The notes: generated by a model from the letters alone, not told the origin. A stretch of DNA of 64,000 bases from Photobacterium obscurum (GCF_026191635.1 NZ_JAKRRW010000022.1:1-64000), one strand, 5' to 3'. Positions 18,362 through 27,562 are shown, numbered from the stretch's first letter. Numbers and translations: made by a program.

Positions 18362-18538
18362 CTAGTGAATGCGTGCGGACTTTTTCTGATTGAGATAATA
18401 CTGGGTGACAGGGCGAAGAGCATCTCGTTGGTCAGGGCCTGTGCATTGGTGGCCGCAAATACAGATATAGATATTATCTTCCGAGACAAAAAACTCATCA
18501 GACTGTCCACATTTATCACAGGTTGGGGTGTTCTTCAT
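18362..18538 (-). CDS. Small zinc-ribbon-like protein, 58 aa
   Basis: A 58-residue protein with a textbook ribosome binding site (AAGGAGG, five bases before the ATG), so expression is very likely. Cys7 and Cys10 (TCDKCGQ) and Cys26, Cys28 and Cys32 (ICICGHQC) form a pattern like a four-cysteine zinc ribbon, with one Cys to spare. A charged tail ends in KKSARIH. No signal peptide. It is too short to assign to a family. Small rubredoxin-like or zinc-ribbon proteins often bind nucleic acid or accompany a larger partner, but no partner lies next to it. Confidence 0.75.
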   Translation of the reverse strand: MKNTPTCDKCGQSDEFFVSEDNIYICICGHQCTGPDQRDALRPVTQYYLNQKKSARIH

Positions 18539-18781
18539 TGGTACCTCCTTTATGTCATGCTAAGGCATAGTACTGTGAGGCCTACAAGTTTCATATAGTA
18601 CGCAAAAAAAATTTGGATACGTCGCAAGGTTTTGATAATGAGCACAGAACGTTGAATTGCTAATTTGCGAGAGATCTTGTTAGTAGGATAAGGCGATTTC
18701 TGAGGTGGATGTGCGAGATGACTTGGATATATACCCCCATACTCACTTAACTTTTAGAAGTTTGCTTGAGTATGAAAACAA

Positions 18782-18881
18782 AATGGCCTTTTGGTCGGAC
18801 ATACTGGATTTGAACCAGCGACCCCTACTCCCCCAGAGTAGTGCGCTACCAAACTGCGCTAATGTCCGCCAAAAGGCCATT
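18782..18881. repeat. 13-bp inverted repeat bracketing tRNA-Pro
   Basis: AATGGCCTTTTGG (18782-18794) and CCAAAAGGCCATT (18869-18881) are perfect complements. On the transcript the 5' leader GG abuts the acceptor stem and can pair with the CC of the CCA end, extending the acceptor stem with only the discriminator A bulged. The 3' arm is followed by TTTTGTTTTC, so part of it may also serve transcription ending. Confidence 0.8.
18792..18868 (-). tRNA. tRNA-Pro (anticodon GGG)
   Basis: A 77-base cloverleaf including the encoded CCA: acceptor CGGACAT/ATGTCCG, D-stem GCGC/GCGC, anticodon stem CTACT/AGTAG around loop CTGGGGG giving anticodon GGG, and a T-stem GCTGG/CCAGT with TTCAAAT. It reads CCC and CCU proline codons. 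The gene stands alone. Its 3' CCA is part of a 13-bp inverted repeat (AATGGCCTTTTGG at 18782-18794, and the complement at 18869-18881) that begins exactly at the tRNA 5' end. Confidence 0.97.
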
Positions 18882-19814
18882 GTATTCATTAACTTAATGA
18901 ATAAGTTAAGGTTAACAACAAAGGGCTTTTAACGCAAAATCAAAAGTATGATCAGACTAACAGAAATGGGAAAGAGTCGGAGGGCTAGCCCCTTCTATAT
19001 ATGGCGCTGGCAACTCCCTTGGAATGATTTAGGGCTGGGGCCAGTTTTCAGCATTTCTGAAAAGCTGCTTTATTGATCAAATTCTTCACCAGGTTTAATC
19101 GAACTTCCTGCAGGTAGCGTCCTTGGCTACAAGCTGAACCCATTGCCAATTTGTTTTGTTTATAGAATGGGCTTTATAATTTTTTCCAGCCTGAACCGTA
19201 ACTGAATCAGATTTGGTTTTTTCTAAACGGCTGGTAAGCCGGACAGGTATCCGATATGACAAACTGAAACGGAAGATTGAAACCATAAGGAGCCTAAGCT
19301 AAGAAGAAAGAGAGCAAGTCATAGATATTATACCCAAGTGACTTAAGCGTGATCATTTCAAGAAATAAGCGTAGGAATGCTGTTTGTATCAATGTGTAAC
19401 TGTTAGTATGAGTGGTGTTATTAACTTGTTGTTTTTGTAGTGTTTTTGTCTGTAAGGCCCTGGCTCGAACTACTAATGACGAGCGAATTCTAAAGTAATT
19501 GATGAATTTGATTAAAATTGAGTTCACAAGATTGGTATCTGGAGGTATTATCTGCCTGTCAGACTGTCTGTATGGCTCCATTGCCACGAATTTCCATTAT
19601 AATTAGATTGTGAATTGAAGTAGTAATCGTTATTGATGTTAATTGACGGACAGCAATCAGCCTCGACAATTCCTTTGAGGCTGTATTTCATTTACTGAGC
19701 TGAAAGTTTCAATCGTACAGCTATTATTGCCTTGTGGTTTAATTAAAAGTTTCGGTCTACCGGACTATAGCCAGAGTAATAACATGCTGGTATATGATTT
19801 TAGAGGTATATTTC
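18882..19814. other. Long region with no confident gene
   Basis: More than 900 bases between the tRNA and the small gene at 19815. Some short GC-rich complementary blocks occur at 18979-19035 (for example AGGGCTAGCCCC and GGGCTGGGGCC). One weak minus-strand frame is listed separately. It may be a decayed gene region. Confidence 0.35.
19095..19286 (-). CDS. Doubtful small ORF, 63 aa
   Basis: An open frame of 63 codons. Its second half (SDSVTVQAGKNYKAHSINKT, then NWQWVQLVAKDATCRKF) reads like genuine protein, whereas the first half does not and no ribosome binding site precedes the ATG. It may be the tail of a decayed gene. No family recognised. Confidence 0.25.
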   Translation of the reverse strand: MVSIFRFSLSYRIPVRLTSRLEKTKSDSVTVQAGKNYKAHSINKTNWQWVQLVAKDATCRKFD

Positions 19815-20120
19815 ATGGATAGTTTTGCAGCTGCTGAAAAAGCACTGACCGCAATGTTAAAGAATGTTGATGCGACGACTGGTACAGTTAAAGAAGAGCG
19901 CGCTGACTATCGTCAGATGCTAATCGATTTCGCTGATGAAGTCCCTGGGCGTCAGAAGGCTGTCATTAAGCGTATTCCCCTGCAAAAGATTAATAATCTT
20001 ATTGCTGTTCTCCATGAGTTTAAGGAAGAAGCGCGTCAAGTGCGTATGACTGAAATCCTTGCTCTGATGGAAAAAGACGGTGTACATCCTGATGACCTCG
20101 TTGCAAAAGACGAAGACTGA
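19815..20120 (+). CDS. Small helical protein, 101 aa, unknown
   Basis: A 101-residue protein starting MDSFAAAEKAL; AGAGG lies eight bases before the ATG at 19815, and the frame extends seven codons further without a better site. It is wholly helical and charged, without Cys, signal or membrane helix. The end, EILALMEKDGVHPDDLVAKD, resembles the end of the H-NS oligomerisation region, which in E. coli reads MLIADGIDPNELL. No DNA-binding motif follows. It could be a short protein that joins H-NS oligomers, but the likeness is over a short stretch and a chance match is possible. Confidence 0.6.
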   Translation: MDSFAAAEKALTAMLKNVDATTGTVKEERADYRQMLIDFADEVPGRQKAVIKRIPLQKINNLIAVLHEFKEEARQVRMTEILALMEKDGVHPDDLVAKDED

Positions 20121-20675
20121 TAAATAGTATTTAGCATTATCCAACTAAACACATAATCACCTTTTTACCGGTGAGGGGTTTATTTTAACCTTAAAAAGAG
20201 TATACCGTGCTTCAATCGAATGGAGTCATTTAATGCTCAGTTGGGTGATAGGACTTTTTTGCTGTTTAAAATCATTACGTAACTGAAAGGCAGCCGTGAA
20301 AGGTTGTCTAGGTATATAGACTTTAGCTGTTTTCAGATAAAGGCATCTATTCGCCTAATAAACATGTCTTCAACATCGGCATCAATGGTACCTGAATAAT
20401 AAGAGGTGTTATAACGCCAAAGTTTGTTTTCTAAACTTTCAGCTCTGATGAGAAAGCAATGTTAATCCTTTATTCAATATTGGGTTATATGATGAGTTTA
20501 GGTGCCATCTGATTGCGCCTGAAGTAGACGCCACTATGCGTTTTGCTCTCCTCTAAAATCATTTCATTGAAATACCAAAGATTCATGCGTCAGCTGATTA
20601 GCTGACGCTTATTAAATGCCGTAATCATTGGTATTATTCCCACAATAAATTCATTCTACGGACAGGTACAACGAC
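20121..20675. other. Intergenic region upstream of the ABC pair
   Basis: A 555-base gap with no convincing ORF. It contains the hairpin at 20587-20608 and the ABC operon promoter. An unannotated small RNA ending at that hairpin is possible but unsupported. Confidence 0.35.
20587..20612 (+). terminator. Hairpin upstream of the ABC operon
   Basis: Perfect 9-bp stem GCGTCAGCT/AGCTGACGC with a 4-base loop followed by TTATTAAAT. It stands 67 bases before the ABC ATPase start, so it ends either an unrecognised upstream transcript or the operon leader. Confidence 0.45.
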
Positions 20676-21533
20676 GTGGATATCTTGATTAAAGCTGAAC
20701 GGCTTGGAAAGTCGTATCAACAGCATCAGGCATTATCTGATGTGAGCTTTGAGTTACGAGCAGGGCAAGTTCTTGCGTTGCTAGGTCACAATGGTGCCGG
20801 TAAATCGACATTAATTAAATCTATTCTTGGCGTGCAGGCTTTTGATGGCAAATTAGAGGTATTTGGACTCAACCCCCAAAAAGATCGGGTGAAAATAGTC
20901 AGTGAGCTGGCATACATTTCAGATGTAGCGGTATTACCAGAGTGGATGAAAGTTGGACAGATAATAAAGTATATGGCTGGCGTCCATCCTGCTTTTGACA
21001 GAAACAAAGCTGAATCTTACCTACAAGATACCGATATTAAACCTACCAGTAAGATTGCTAGCTTATCAAAGGGGATGAAAGTACAGCTTCATCTGGCGAT
21101 CGTAATGGCAACGGATGCCAAAGTTCTTATCCTTGATGAACCCACACTTGGGTTAGATTTGATGTATCGTGATAAGTTTTATAATAGCTTAATGGCATGG
21201 TTTAAAAGCGGGGAACGAGCTCTTATCATTGCTAGCCATGAGGTAGCAGAAATAGAACACCTTCTGACAGATGTCCTGATACTTAAACAAGGCAAAGCGG
21301 TACTGAACGCGAGCTCTAGCGATATCGCCGCGCGTTTTTCTTCAGTGACTGTTTCTAATGACAAGTTGGATGACGCCCTTGCTTTAAATCCGATTATGTC
21401 TAAACAGCGTGGTACCGATCATGTTGTCGTCTATGAAGATGAAAAAAGAAAAATGCTAGAACCATTAGGGCAGGTGGAAAGTGCCAAGTTGGCGGATATA
21501 TTTCTGGCGAAACAGCAGGAGGTTGTGCTGTGA
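20676..21533 (+). CDS. ABC transporter ATP-binding protein
   Basis: A 285-residue ABC ATPase with Walker A GHNGAGKST (37-45), signature LSKGMKVQL, Walker B VLILDEPTLGLD and the switch His in IIASHEVAEIEHLL. The C-terminal extension after residue 210 is typical of exporter ATPases of the CcmA/YtrB type. Start is GTG; an ACAGG motif stands upstream. Its stop overlaps the permease start by four bases, so the two are translationally coupled. The substrate is unknown. No GntR regulator, which often accompanies YtrB-like pairs, is adjacent. Confidence 0.9.
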   Translation: MDILIKAERLGKSYQQHQALSDVSFELRAGQVLALLGHNGAGKSTLIKSILGVQAFDGKLEVFGLNPQKDRVKIVSELAYISDVAVLPEWMKVGQIIKYMAGVHPAFDRNKAESYLQDTDIKPTSKIASLSKGMKVQLHLAIVMATDAKVLILDEPTLGLDLMYRDKFYNSLMAWFKSGERALIIASHEVAEIEHLLTDVLILKQGKAVLNASSSDIAARFSSVTVSNDKLDDALALNPIMSKQRGTDHVVVYEDEKRKMLEPLGQVESAKLADIFLAKQQEVVL

Positions 21534-22366
21534 AGACCGTGATGCATTTGCTTGAAAAAGAGCTGATTGAATACCGTATCGTTCTTAAACTTCCGTTATT
21601 TCTAGCGTTGTTTGCAGTGCTTAACTTTGCTTTGGTGATGAGTGGGGATAATGTCAGCTTTTCAGTTCAAACGTCGGGCATTGGTGGCTGGGCGCTGGAT
21701 TCGGGAACGACAGGTTACGCAGGGTTTATCGGTAAGCTCAATGAGTGGGTTGCCGGTGTAGTATACCTAATATTATTTCTGGTCTATTTTCCGAAAACCT
21801 TACGCAAGGAGCGTCAAGAAGGTAGTTTGATGTTCTGGCGCTCAGTCCCCGTTTCTGATCATCTTGCTATTGGCATTAAGTTATTATTCGGTTTGGTGGT
21901 GATCCCTTTTGTTGCCTCGTTACTGCTGGTTTTTTCAGACGCTATTGTGTGGCTATTGGCGAAATGGTTGATGACAGAGGAAGTGATAAGCTCTTTTTCT
22001 GTGACTATACCGGCGATGCTATGGCATTGGTGTAGCTTTATTGGCCGAATGGCTGTTATTAGCTTGTCTCTATTACCTTTAGCTTGTGTATTGCTGGCTG
22101 TCTCGCAACTGACTAATCACCCGATGGTGTCAGTGATAGTTGCGGTTATCGTTACAAAACTGATGGCTTACTTATTATTAGGAACTAGTGCCGTCGGTGA
22201 TTTCATTAGCGACGTCTATTCGTTGCCTTTGACGATCTTGACCAATGCACAGCCTGTTGAGGCTTACCTGAGTTTAGGTGTGCTAGCACATGTCGTGCTG
22301 CTGCTGATAAGTGGTGGATTATTTTTCTTATGTAGCAAACTCAGAAGTACAGATGACTTCTCTTGA
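21530..22366 (+). CDS. ABC transporter permease (ABC-2 type)
   Basis: A 278-residue membrane protein with about six hydrophobic segments (for example LFLALFAVLNFALVM, WVAGVVYLILFLVYF and VIPFVASLLLVFSDAIVWLL). After the first helix an extracytoplasmic segment of about 35 residues precedes the next. KTLRKERQEGSLMFWRSVPV matches the cytosolic coupling segment of ABC-2 permeases. GTG start, overlapping the ATPase gene by four bases. Two copies would pair with two ATPases; the transported compound is unknown. Confidence 0.82.
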   Translation: MKTVMHLLEKELIEYRIVLKLPLFLALFAVLNFALVMSGDNVSFSVQTSGIGGWALDSGTTGYAGFIGKLNEWVAGVVYLILFLVYFPKTLRKERQEGSLMFWRSVPVSDHLAIGIKLLFGLVVIPFVASLLLVFSDAIVWLLAKWLMTEEVISSFSVTIPAMLWHWCSFIGRMAVISLSLLPLACVLLAVSQLTNHPMVSVIVAVIVTKLMAYLLLGTSAVGDFISDVYSLPLTILTNAQPVEAYLSLGVLAHVVLLLISGGLFFLCSKLRSTDDFS

Positions 22367-22392
22367 GTTCCACTTTTGATGCGTAAAGAATG

Positions 22393-22425
22393 AAAAAACG
22401 GAGAGCATTGCTCTCCGTTTTTAAT
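22393..22425. terminator. Bidirectional terminator
   Basis: Perfect 13-bp stem AAAAACGGAGAGC/GCTCTCCGTTTTT with a short loop, with T runs on both strands, between the convergent permease and HTH genes. Confidence 0.92.
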
Positions 22426-22444
22426 TGGAATAACACGGTAGCTA

Positions 22445-22648
22445 TTAGGCTGCTACCACGTTTTTAAGGTAATCGACTTCGTTTTTGTACTTTCTTACAT
22501 TACGAGAAAGTGTGCCTTTCGGTACGTCAAAACGCTTTTCAGCTTCATAACTGGATAAACCATCAAAAACCACGGCCTCGACTGCGACACGTTGATTGTT
22601 TGATTTGAAAATTCGCTGAGCGATTATTTTATATTGGGTGCGGTTCAT
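22445..22648 (-). CDS. Small helix-turn-helix protein, KorA/TrfB-like
   Basis: A 67-residue protein that is almost only a DNA-binding domain. The segment GLSSYEAEKRFDVPKGTLSR, followed by NVRKYKN, has the spacing of a helix-turn-helix and resembles the plasmid repressor KorA/TrfB. The ATG at 22648 is preferred to a GTG four codons upstream; neither has a strong ribosome binding site. It is monocistronic, downstream of the Hsp70 start in neither direction, and its targets are unknown. The family likeness is by eye. Confidence 0.65.
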   Translation of the reverse strand: MNRTQYKIIAQRIFKSNNQRVAVEAVVFDGLSSYEAEKRFDVPKGTLSRNVRKYKNEVDYLKNVVAA

Positions 22649-22753
22649 GGTAATACTCACTAAGCAGATTTACATTACCTGCGTTATTAGCCAAGCCGGT
22701 AATGTCGAACAATTTTATGCTTTTAGATTACCAGCCTGAACCCTAACAGAACC

Positions 22754-25603
22754 TTAATCGATTAGCCGTAATCCTGTCGGTAAAGCATCTCCGAATACAC
22801 GTTTGGTTTCTGATTCGGTTAAGACTTTAACCTCTGATACCATTTGTACCCAACTGTCTGGTGCCTTGCTGGATTTCAGCTTAGAGATAACCGTATTTCG
22901 GTTGGATTCGTCGATATCTAACGCACGATCACCCGTCATTCGGCACATCATCACAGCTGCAAAGGCAATATTTGGATCTTTACGCCAGTCGAATTCCATA
23001 AGCTCTGGTAAACAGTAAGCGACATGCTGTGGTGATAGCAGGTTGTGTGCACTGCCGTAGAATGGGCTTCGGGTTGCGATACGACCAATTGCCCACCAAT
23101 GTGCCTGTGAATACTGGGTCTTTTGTAAGCGTCCAAATATCCACTCGATTAACTGCAGCTTTTTATCGAATGGTAGGTGCTCCAGAGAAGCGGCAAGGCG
23201 GACCATGTCTTCATAACTGCGCTCTTGCAATTCTTTGCTTAGCTTACTGTCTCGCGTTGCACTTGGGCTGATGTATTTGGCGATATCTTTAAAAATCACC
23301 AGTTGCTGCTCCTGAGTCAGGCCGCCGGCGATACGACGCCAGAATGTCCACCAGTCGCTCCAGGTTTGAGTGTTACTATCAAACTGGATACCTTGCCGGT
23401 AAAGTGCCCAAACTTGCTCCATACGCCAATCATCAGAGGGGTAACCAAAACCCGGACGCATCGCAAAACCTGTTAGTTTTAGCCAGTTACGTTCGTGGAT
23501 ATCAGAACGGCGGCGGCGCTTCTTGCTTTCGAGTAACGCATTGGCAAGCTCGCGCAGGCAAGGTGTTTCCCAGCTATCGCGTTTGCCCAGCATTTTTTCG
23601 AGATTATTTCGCAGCGTTTTGATTGCCTTGCTGTCTGCATTCTTGGTGCTGCCACCATAGACTTGTTTGATGGCGCTAATGGCCTCATCCATGCGTGCCG
23701 GTAAGATTGATTCAGCCAAGGTAGAATCCCCCTTGCGCTGATTGAGTTTTGCCAAGTCTTTTCGAATTGCAAACTCAACTTTCCAGCGTTTGTTGTCATC
23801 ACTTACGCTGACACATTCAATTTGCAGTGTGCCTACTTCGGTAAGCTGACAGGCCAGTGTGACTTCTTCTCGGTCTTTCTGATTGGCAGCAAGCTCGGTA
23901 CGGTCTCGCTCACTGTCTAGTGTCGCAATGAAAGGGGGGAGGGTGACGAAACTATCATCGTCGATGGTTACCAGCTCACCAGCATCGGTGTGAGTATCAT
24001 CGGTTGAAGACACAAGGTTAAAACGGACGGGCTCACCTAATGTTAAGGCAAACTTGCGTTGCATAAGGCGAACTTCTGTTCCCTCCTCAATGCCTTTTGG
24101 CAAGATACAAACCCCTTGTTTGCCTTTCTTCTTGTCTTCGAGAGCCAGGAAGAATGAACGGGCTGAACCACCGCCGATTTTTAGCTGTGCACCGTGACGG
24201 GCTTTGGCATAGGCTACAGCACCGTAAGCAACCGCGAGATCTGGGTGTGGGTTTTTCAGCTCTGTGACACTGTCACCTCGCCATTGTGAGAAGGTACTCA
24301 GGACTCGCTCTGATAATAACGGGCTGTTAAATACCCCCCCATTTAACAAAACAGCAGCAGGGATTGCGGGTTGGCTTTCTTCAACCTGAGTACAACTGTT
24401 CAGCATTGCCTCGCGGCAAACTGTGTCATGCAAATCAATGAATTGGGCAAGGTGTTTGGTGATTGCCGGATCAGCGGCGTAGGGCAGGCCAAATTCCACC
24501 ACTGCTGCCTGACGTTGGCTTGGCTGATCGTTGTACTCAGTTTGTGGGAAGAAGCCATCAAGAGCGATACTGTGGACTTCTTCTCGTGTTAGTTCGATAC
24601 TTTTTGAGCCGCCAATCAGACGAGAGCCGCTACCCAGTAGTGTAACTTTGGCCGTTTCTGGTGCATTGCCCGAAAGGAGCTGTTCTTTTACTTTTCGAGT
24701 TTGCTGGATCAGCTTAGACAGACCTGCAGCACTGAGTTTTTTCGCGCCGCCGTGTAGACGTTGTTCAGCGGTATGGGCAAGCGCCAAGTCCAGGTTATCA
24801 CCGCCTAACATTAAGTGATCACCAACCCCGATACGGTCGAGGGTGAGTTTGTCGTCTTTACTGCTGACTTTGATTAGGCTGAGATCGGTGGTGCCGCCAC
24901 CCACATCGCATACCATCAGTAGTGGGATATCTTTTAGCTGTTCTTCAGCATCCGCTTTGTTTTTAGCGTACCAGTCGTAGCAAACGGCCTGCGGTTCTTC
25001 TAGCAAAAGTACTTTTGGTAACCCTGCCATGGCGGCAGCTTCCAAGGTAAGCGCTCGTGCACCTTCATCAAATGAAGCTGGCACTGTAATGACAACATCT
25101 TGCTCAGCCAGTTTGGCATCTTGGTGATGGTAGTCCCACGCCTGACGTACGTGATTTAGGTAACTGGCACTGGCAACAACAGGAGATACTTTGGTTACGC
25201 TGCTGTTAGAGCTCCCCTGATTTGAAGTCCATGGCAAGATCGCTTCACTGCGGTCAACGCCGGTATGAGATAGCCAACTCTTAGCACTGACAACTTGGCG
25301 TCCTTCGACCTTGGCACCCAACTCACGGGCAAATTCGCCAATGATGGCGTTGTCGATATCACCTTGTACCGGATGAATGTCCCAAGGCAATACCAATTCA
25401 GATGGGCTTATTTCACCTTCTGCAGGGTGATAGCGAAATGAAGGCAGCAGAGGTTTACGTGCAACTTCACCCGGTGCAATAAGCTGATCAATTTCAAATA
25501 TGTTGATAGGGCTAGATTCGAGATCATCGGTGATAGGCGTGTAGGCAACAACAGTATGAGTAGTACCTAAATCGATACCGACAAGATAACGAGGGGAAGA
25601 CAT
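22754..25603 (-). CDS. Hsp70 family protein with C-terminal DUF3731-type domain
   Basis: A 949-residue Hsp70-like ATPase. The nucleotide-binding domain opens with YLVGIDLGTTHTVVAY and contains VCDVGGGTTDLSLIKV and AAVLLNGGVFNSPLLSER. After about residue 560 there is no recognisable DnaK substrate-binding domain; a beta-rich segment is followed by a long helical and Trp-rich C-terminus (PGFGYPSDDWRMEQVWALYR, then WWTFWRRIAGGLTQEQ) typical of the DUF3731 extension. GGAG lies six bases before the ATG. It follows the shorter Hsp70 gene at 25727, but an intrinsic terminator stands between them. The client proteins of this chaperone type are unknown. Confidence 0.88.
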   Translation of the reverse strand: MSSPRYLVGIDLGTTHTVVAYTPITDDLESSPINIFEIDQLIAPGEVARKPLLPSFRYHPAEGEISPSELVLPWDIHPVQGDIDNAIIGEFARELGAKVEGRQVVSAKSWLSHTGVDRSEAILPWTSNQGSSNSSVTKVSPVVASASYLNHVRQAWDYHHQDAKLAEQDVVITVPASFDEGARALTLEAAAMAGLPKVLLLEEPQAVCYDWYAKNKADAEEQLKDIPLLMVCDVGGGTTDLSLIKVSSKDDKLTLDRIGVGDHLMLGGDNLDLALAHTAEQRLHGGAKKLSAAGLSKLIQQTRKVKEQLLSGNAPETAKVTLLGSGSRLIGGSKSIELTREEVHSIALDGFFPQTEYNDQPSQRQAAVVEFGLPYAADPAITKHLAQFIDLHDTVCREAMLNSCTQVEESQPAIPAAVLLNGGVFNSPLLSERVLSTFSQWRGDSVTELKNPHPDLAVAYGAVAYAKARHGAQLKIGGGSARSFFLALEDKKKGKQGVCILPKGIEEGTEVRLMQRKFALTLGEPVRFNLVSSTDDTHTDAGELVTIDDDSFVTLPPFIATLDSERDRTELAANQKDREEVTLACQLTEVGTLQIECVSVSDDNKRWKVEFAIRKDLAKLNQRKGDSTLAESILPARMDEAISAIKQVYGGSTKNADSKAIKTLRNNLEKMLGKRDSWETPCLRELANALLESKKRRRRSDIHERNWLKLTGFAMRPGFGYPSDDWRMEQVWALYRQGIQFDSNTQTWSDWWTFWRRIAGGLTQEQQLVIFKDIAKYISPSATRDSKLSKELQERSYEDMVRLAASLEHLPFDKKLQLIEWIFGRLQKTQYSQAHWWAIGRIATRSPFYGSAHNLLSPQHVAYCLPELMEFDWRKDPNIAFAAVMMCRMTGDRALDIDESNRNTVISKLKSSKAPDSWVQMVSEVKVLTESETKRVFGDALPTGLRLID

Positions 25604-25682
25604 TGATTACTCCAGAGCTGATTGTGGTGTAGGTGTCAGATCTATAATTTCATGATATGTGTGAAGGAAACTTAGGTCGCAT

Positions 25683-25716
25683 CAAAAATTACGGCGCATC
25701 ATGGATGCGCCGTAAT
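25683..25716 (-). terminator. Terminator between the two Hsp70 genes
   Basis: Perfect 13-bp stem ATTACGGCGCATC/GATGCGCCGTAAT with a 3-base loop (25688-25716). On the minus strand it is followed by TTTTTGATG. It lies just after the upstream Hsp70 stop and 80 bases before the downstream Hsp70 start. Confidence 0.8.
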
Positions 25717-25726
25717 AGGGTAGGGG

Positions 25727-27562
25727 TTATTTTTCGCGAACGTCGAATTCAACCTGCCATTTCTGACCGCCATCGCTTGGGATGGCCTCAAGGCAAAGTG
25801 TGCCCAATTCAGTAACACGAGAGGCCAGACGAACCGGAACAACTTCACCTGCTGTACGGCCTTCCGATACCGGTAGTGTTACCTGAATAGCTGGTAGCTC
25901 TTCTAGCTCTTCTGGCTGCCACCAATCTAGGTGGGTACCTGCCGGGTCGTCGCGACGTACTGTCGAACCGAAGAACTTGAATTGTACGGGCTGGCCAATA
26001 ACCAGGCCGAACTCGCGGCTAGGTACGTCGGCATGAGTGCCTTCTTCCATACCAAATGGTGCTACGCACAAGGCCTCTAGTGGTGGCTCCATACCAGGAA
26101 TGGCTGGCATTGAACTCTCGATACCCACGTAGTAGCTGCTTGCGATACCGCCACGGATACGTACGCCTTTACCTTTACGAACCGAACCGTAGTAAGAGGC
26201 ACCGCTTGCAACTGCCAGATCAAGATCCAGACCTTCCAGCAGTTTCGCTTCATCACTGCCAGCCGTTGTCAGCCAGTTGTTGATGATCGAAAGCAGACGC
26301 TCAGACAGTAGATCTGACTTCAGCACACCACCGTTGAACAGGATAGCGGTTGGACGAATAAAGCCTTCGTGTAGCTGGTCGTATTTTTCGAACAGTTCAT
26401 CGACGGCTGAAGACTGACGGCTTAGGAAGCCAGCAACATGGCGAGATACTGCAGCATCTTGTGCATATGGCAGACCCATCTGGGTTAGAGCACCACGCTG
26501 CATTTCAACAGGGTGTTCCTCAATGTTATTGCGAGGGAAGAAACCTTCAACCAGCGTTTGCTGAACTTCTTCTTGGGTCAGTTCAGTCTGAAGGGTGCCA
26601 CCCAGTAGCTTGGAACCTCGGCTAGGAACCACAATTGGTACGGCCTGAAGTTCGGCATCACTTAGCAGCGCTTCTTTCGCATCACGGCAAGCATGAGTAA
26701 TGGCTTGGATCTGCCAAGGCTGAAGTTGCTTGCCTTCTTGAGCCAGCTTCATCTTCAAACGATAAGCTAGCGCCAGATCCATGTTGTCACCACCCAGCAG
26801 GATGTGATCACCAACCGCAACGCGGTTAAGTGTCAGATTACCGTCTTCTTCGGTTACCGCAACTAATGAAAGGTCAGTCGTACCGCCACCGATATCGACC
26901 ACTAGGATCACGTCACCAACAGAGACTTGATCGCGCCAGGTGTCATCGTTGTTTTTCAGCCAGCTGTATACTGCTGCCTGCGGCTCTTCTAGCAATGTCA
27001 TGTGCTTGAAACCAACGTTACGAGCAGCTTCTGCTGTCAGATCACGTGCAGCCGGGTCGAATGAGGCCGGTACAGTAATCGTCACATCCTGATCAAACAG
27101 TGGCGTGTCAGGGTGCTGGTTGTTCCATGCCTCAGCAAGGTGCTCAAGGTAGTTGCGGGTAGCATCAACAGGAGAAACCTTGGCAACTTCTTCCGGGCTG
27201 TTTAGTGGCAGGAATGCGTCTCGGCGGTTAACACCACCATGGCATAACCAGCTTTTCGCGCTGGTGATCAGGCGAATTGGGGTTTTGCTACCTAGCGTAC
27301 GTGCCATTGCACCAACAATCGCATTAGGCTGTGCATTCCATGGCAGGGCAGTATCGCCTTCGGCCAATTCAGACTCGTGAGCCTGATACATGAATGATGG
27401 TAGTTGATCTTTTTCTTCAACATTACCTGGTGTGGTAAGTTGAGCGATCGGCATGACGTTTACTTGCGATTCTTCATCTTGCAGATCGACATAAGACAGT
27501 ACGCAGTGAGTGGTACCTAGGTCGATACCAACGCTATAACGATGTTCTTGTGTTTCTTGCAT
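25727..27562 (-). CDS. Hsp70 family protein
   Basis: A 611-residue Hsp70-like ATPase, closely related in its ATPase domain to the neighbouring 949-residue protein: YSVGIDLGTTHCVLSY at the start, LVVDIGGGTTDLSLVAV near residue 235 and AILFNGGVLKSDLLSERL near residue 400. The C-terminal 170 residues are beta-rich (QVTLPVSEGRTAGEVVPVRL) with no canonical lid. Its ATG overlaps the stop of the DUF2760 gene by one base (TAATG), so it is translationally coupled to that membrane-anchored partner. The set is known from other gamma-proteobacteria as a conserved neighbourhood, but its role is not established. Confidence 0.9.
   Translation of the reverse strand: MQETQEHRYSVGIDLGTTHCVLSYVDLQDEESQVNVMPIAQLTTPGNVEEKDQLPSFMYQAHESELAEGDTALPWNAQPNAIVGAMARTLGSKTPIRLITSAKSWLCHGGVNRRDAFLPLNSPEEVAKVSPVDATRNYLEHLAEAWNNQHPDTPLFDQDVTITVPASFDPAARDLTAEAARNVGFKHMTLLEEPQAAVYSWLKNNDDTWRDQVSVGDVILVVDIGGGTTDLSLVAVTEEDGNLTLNRVAVGDHILLGGDNMDLALAYRLKMKLAQEGKQLQPWQIQAITHACRDAKEALLSDAELQAVPIVVPSRGSKLLGGTLQTELTQEEVQQTLVEGFFPRNNIEEHPVEMQRGALTQMGLPYAQDAAVSRHVAGFLSRQSSAVDELFEKYDQLHEGFIRPTAILFNGGVLKSDLLSERLLSIINNWLTTAGSDEAKLLEGLDLDLAVASGASYYGSVRKGKGVRIRGGIASSYYVGIESSMPAIPGMEPPLEALCVAPFGMEEGTHADVPSREFGLVIGQPVQFKFFGSTVRRDDPAGTHLDWWQPEELEELPAIQVTLPVSEGRTAGEVVPVRLASRVTELGTLCLEAIPSDGGQKWQVEFDVREK

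Noticed and set aside
19329-19345. TATACCCAA motif shared with 36879-36887 as repeat-family ends
   Set aside because: Only nine bases are shared and no partner end or body similarity was found.
19294-19587. Open frame of 97 codons on the minus strand
   Set aside because: No ribosome binding site and no protein-like pattern; likely chance.
22754-27562. The two Hsp70 genes as one broken DnaK gene
   Set aside because: Each has its own complete nucleotide-binding domain, start and ribosome binding site; they are two genes.
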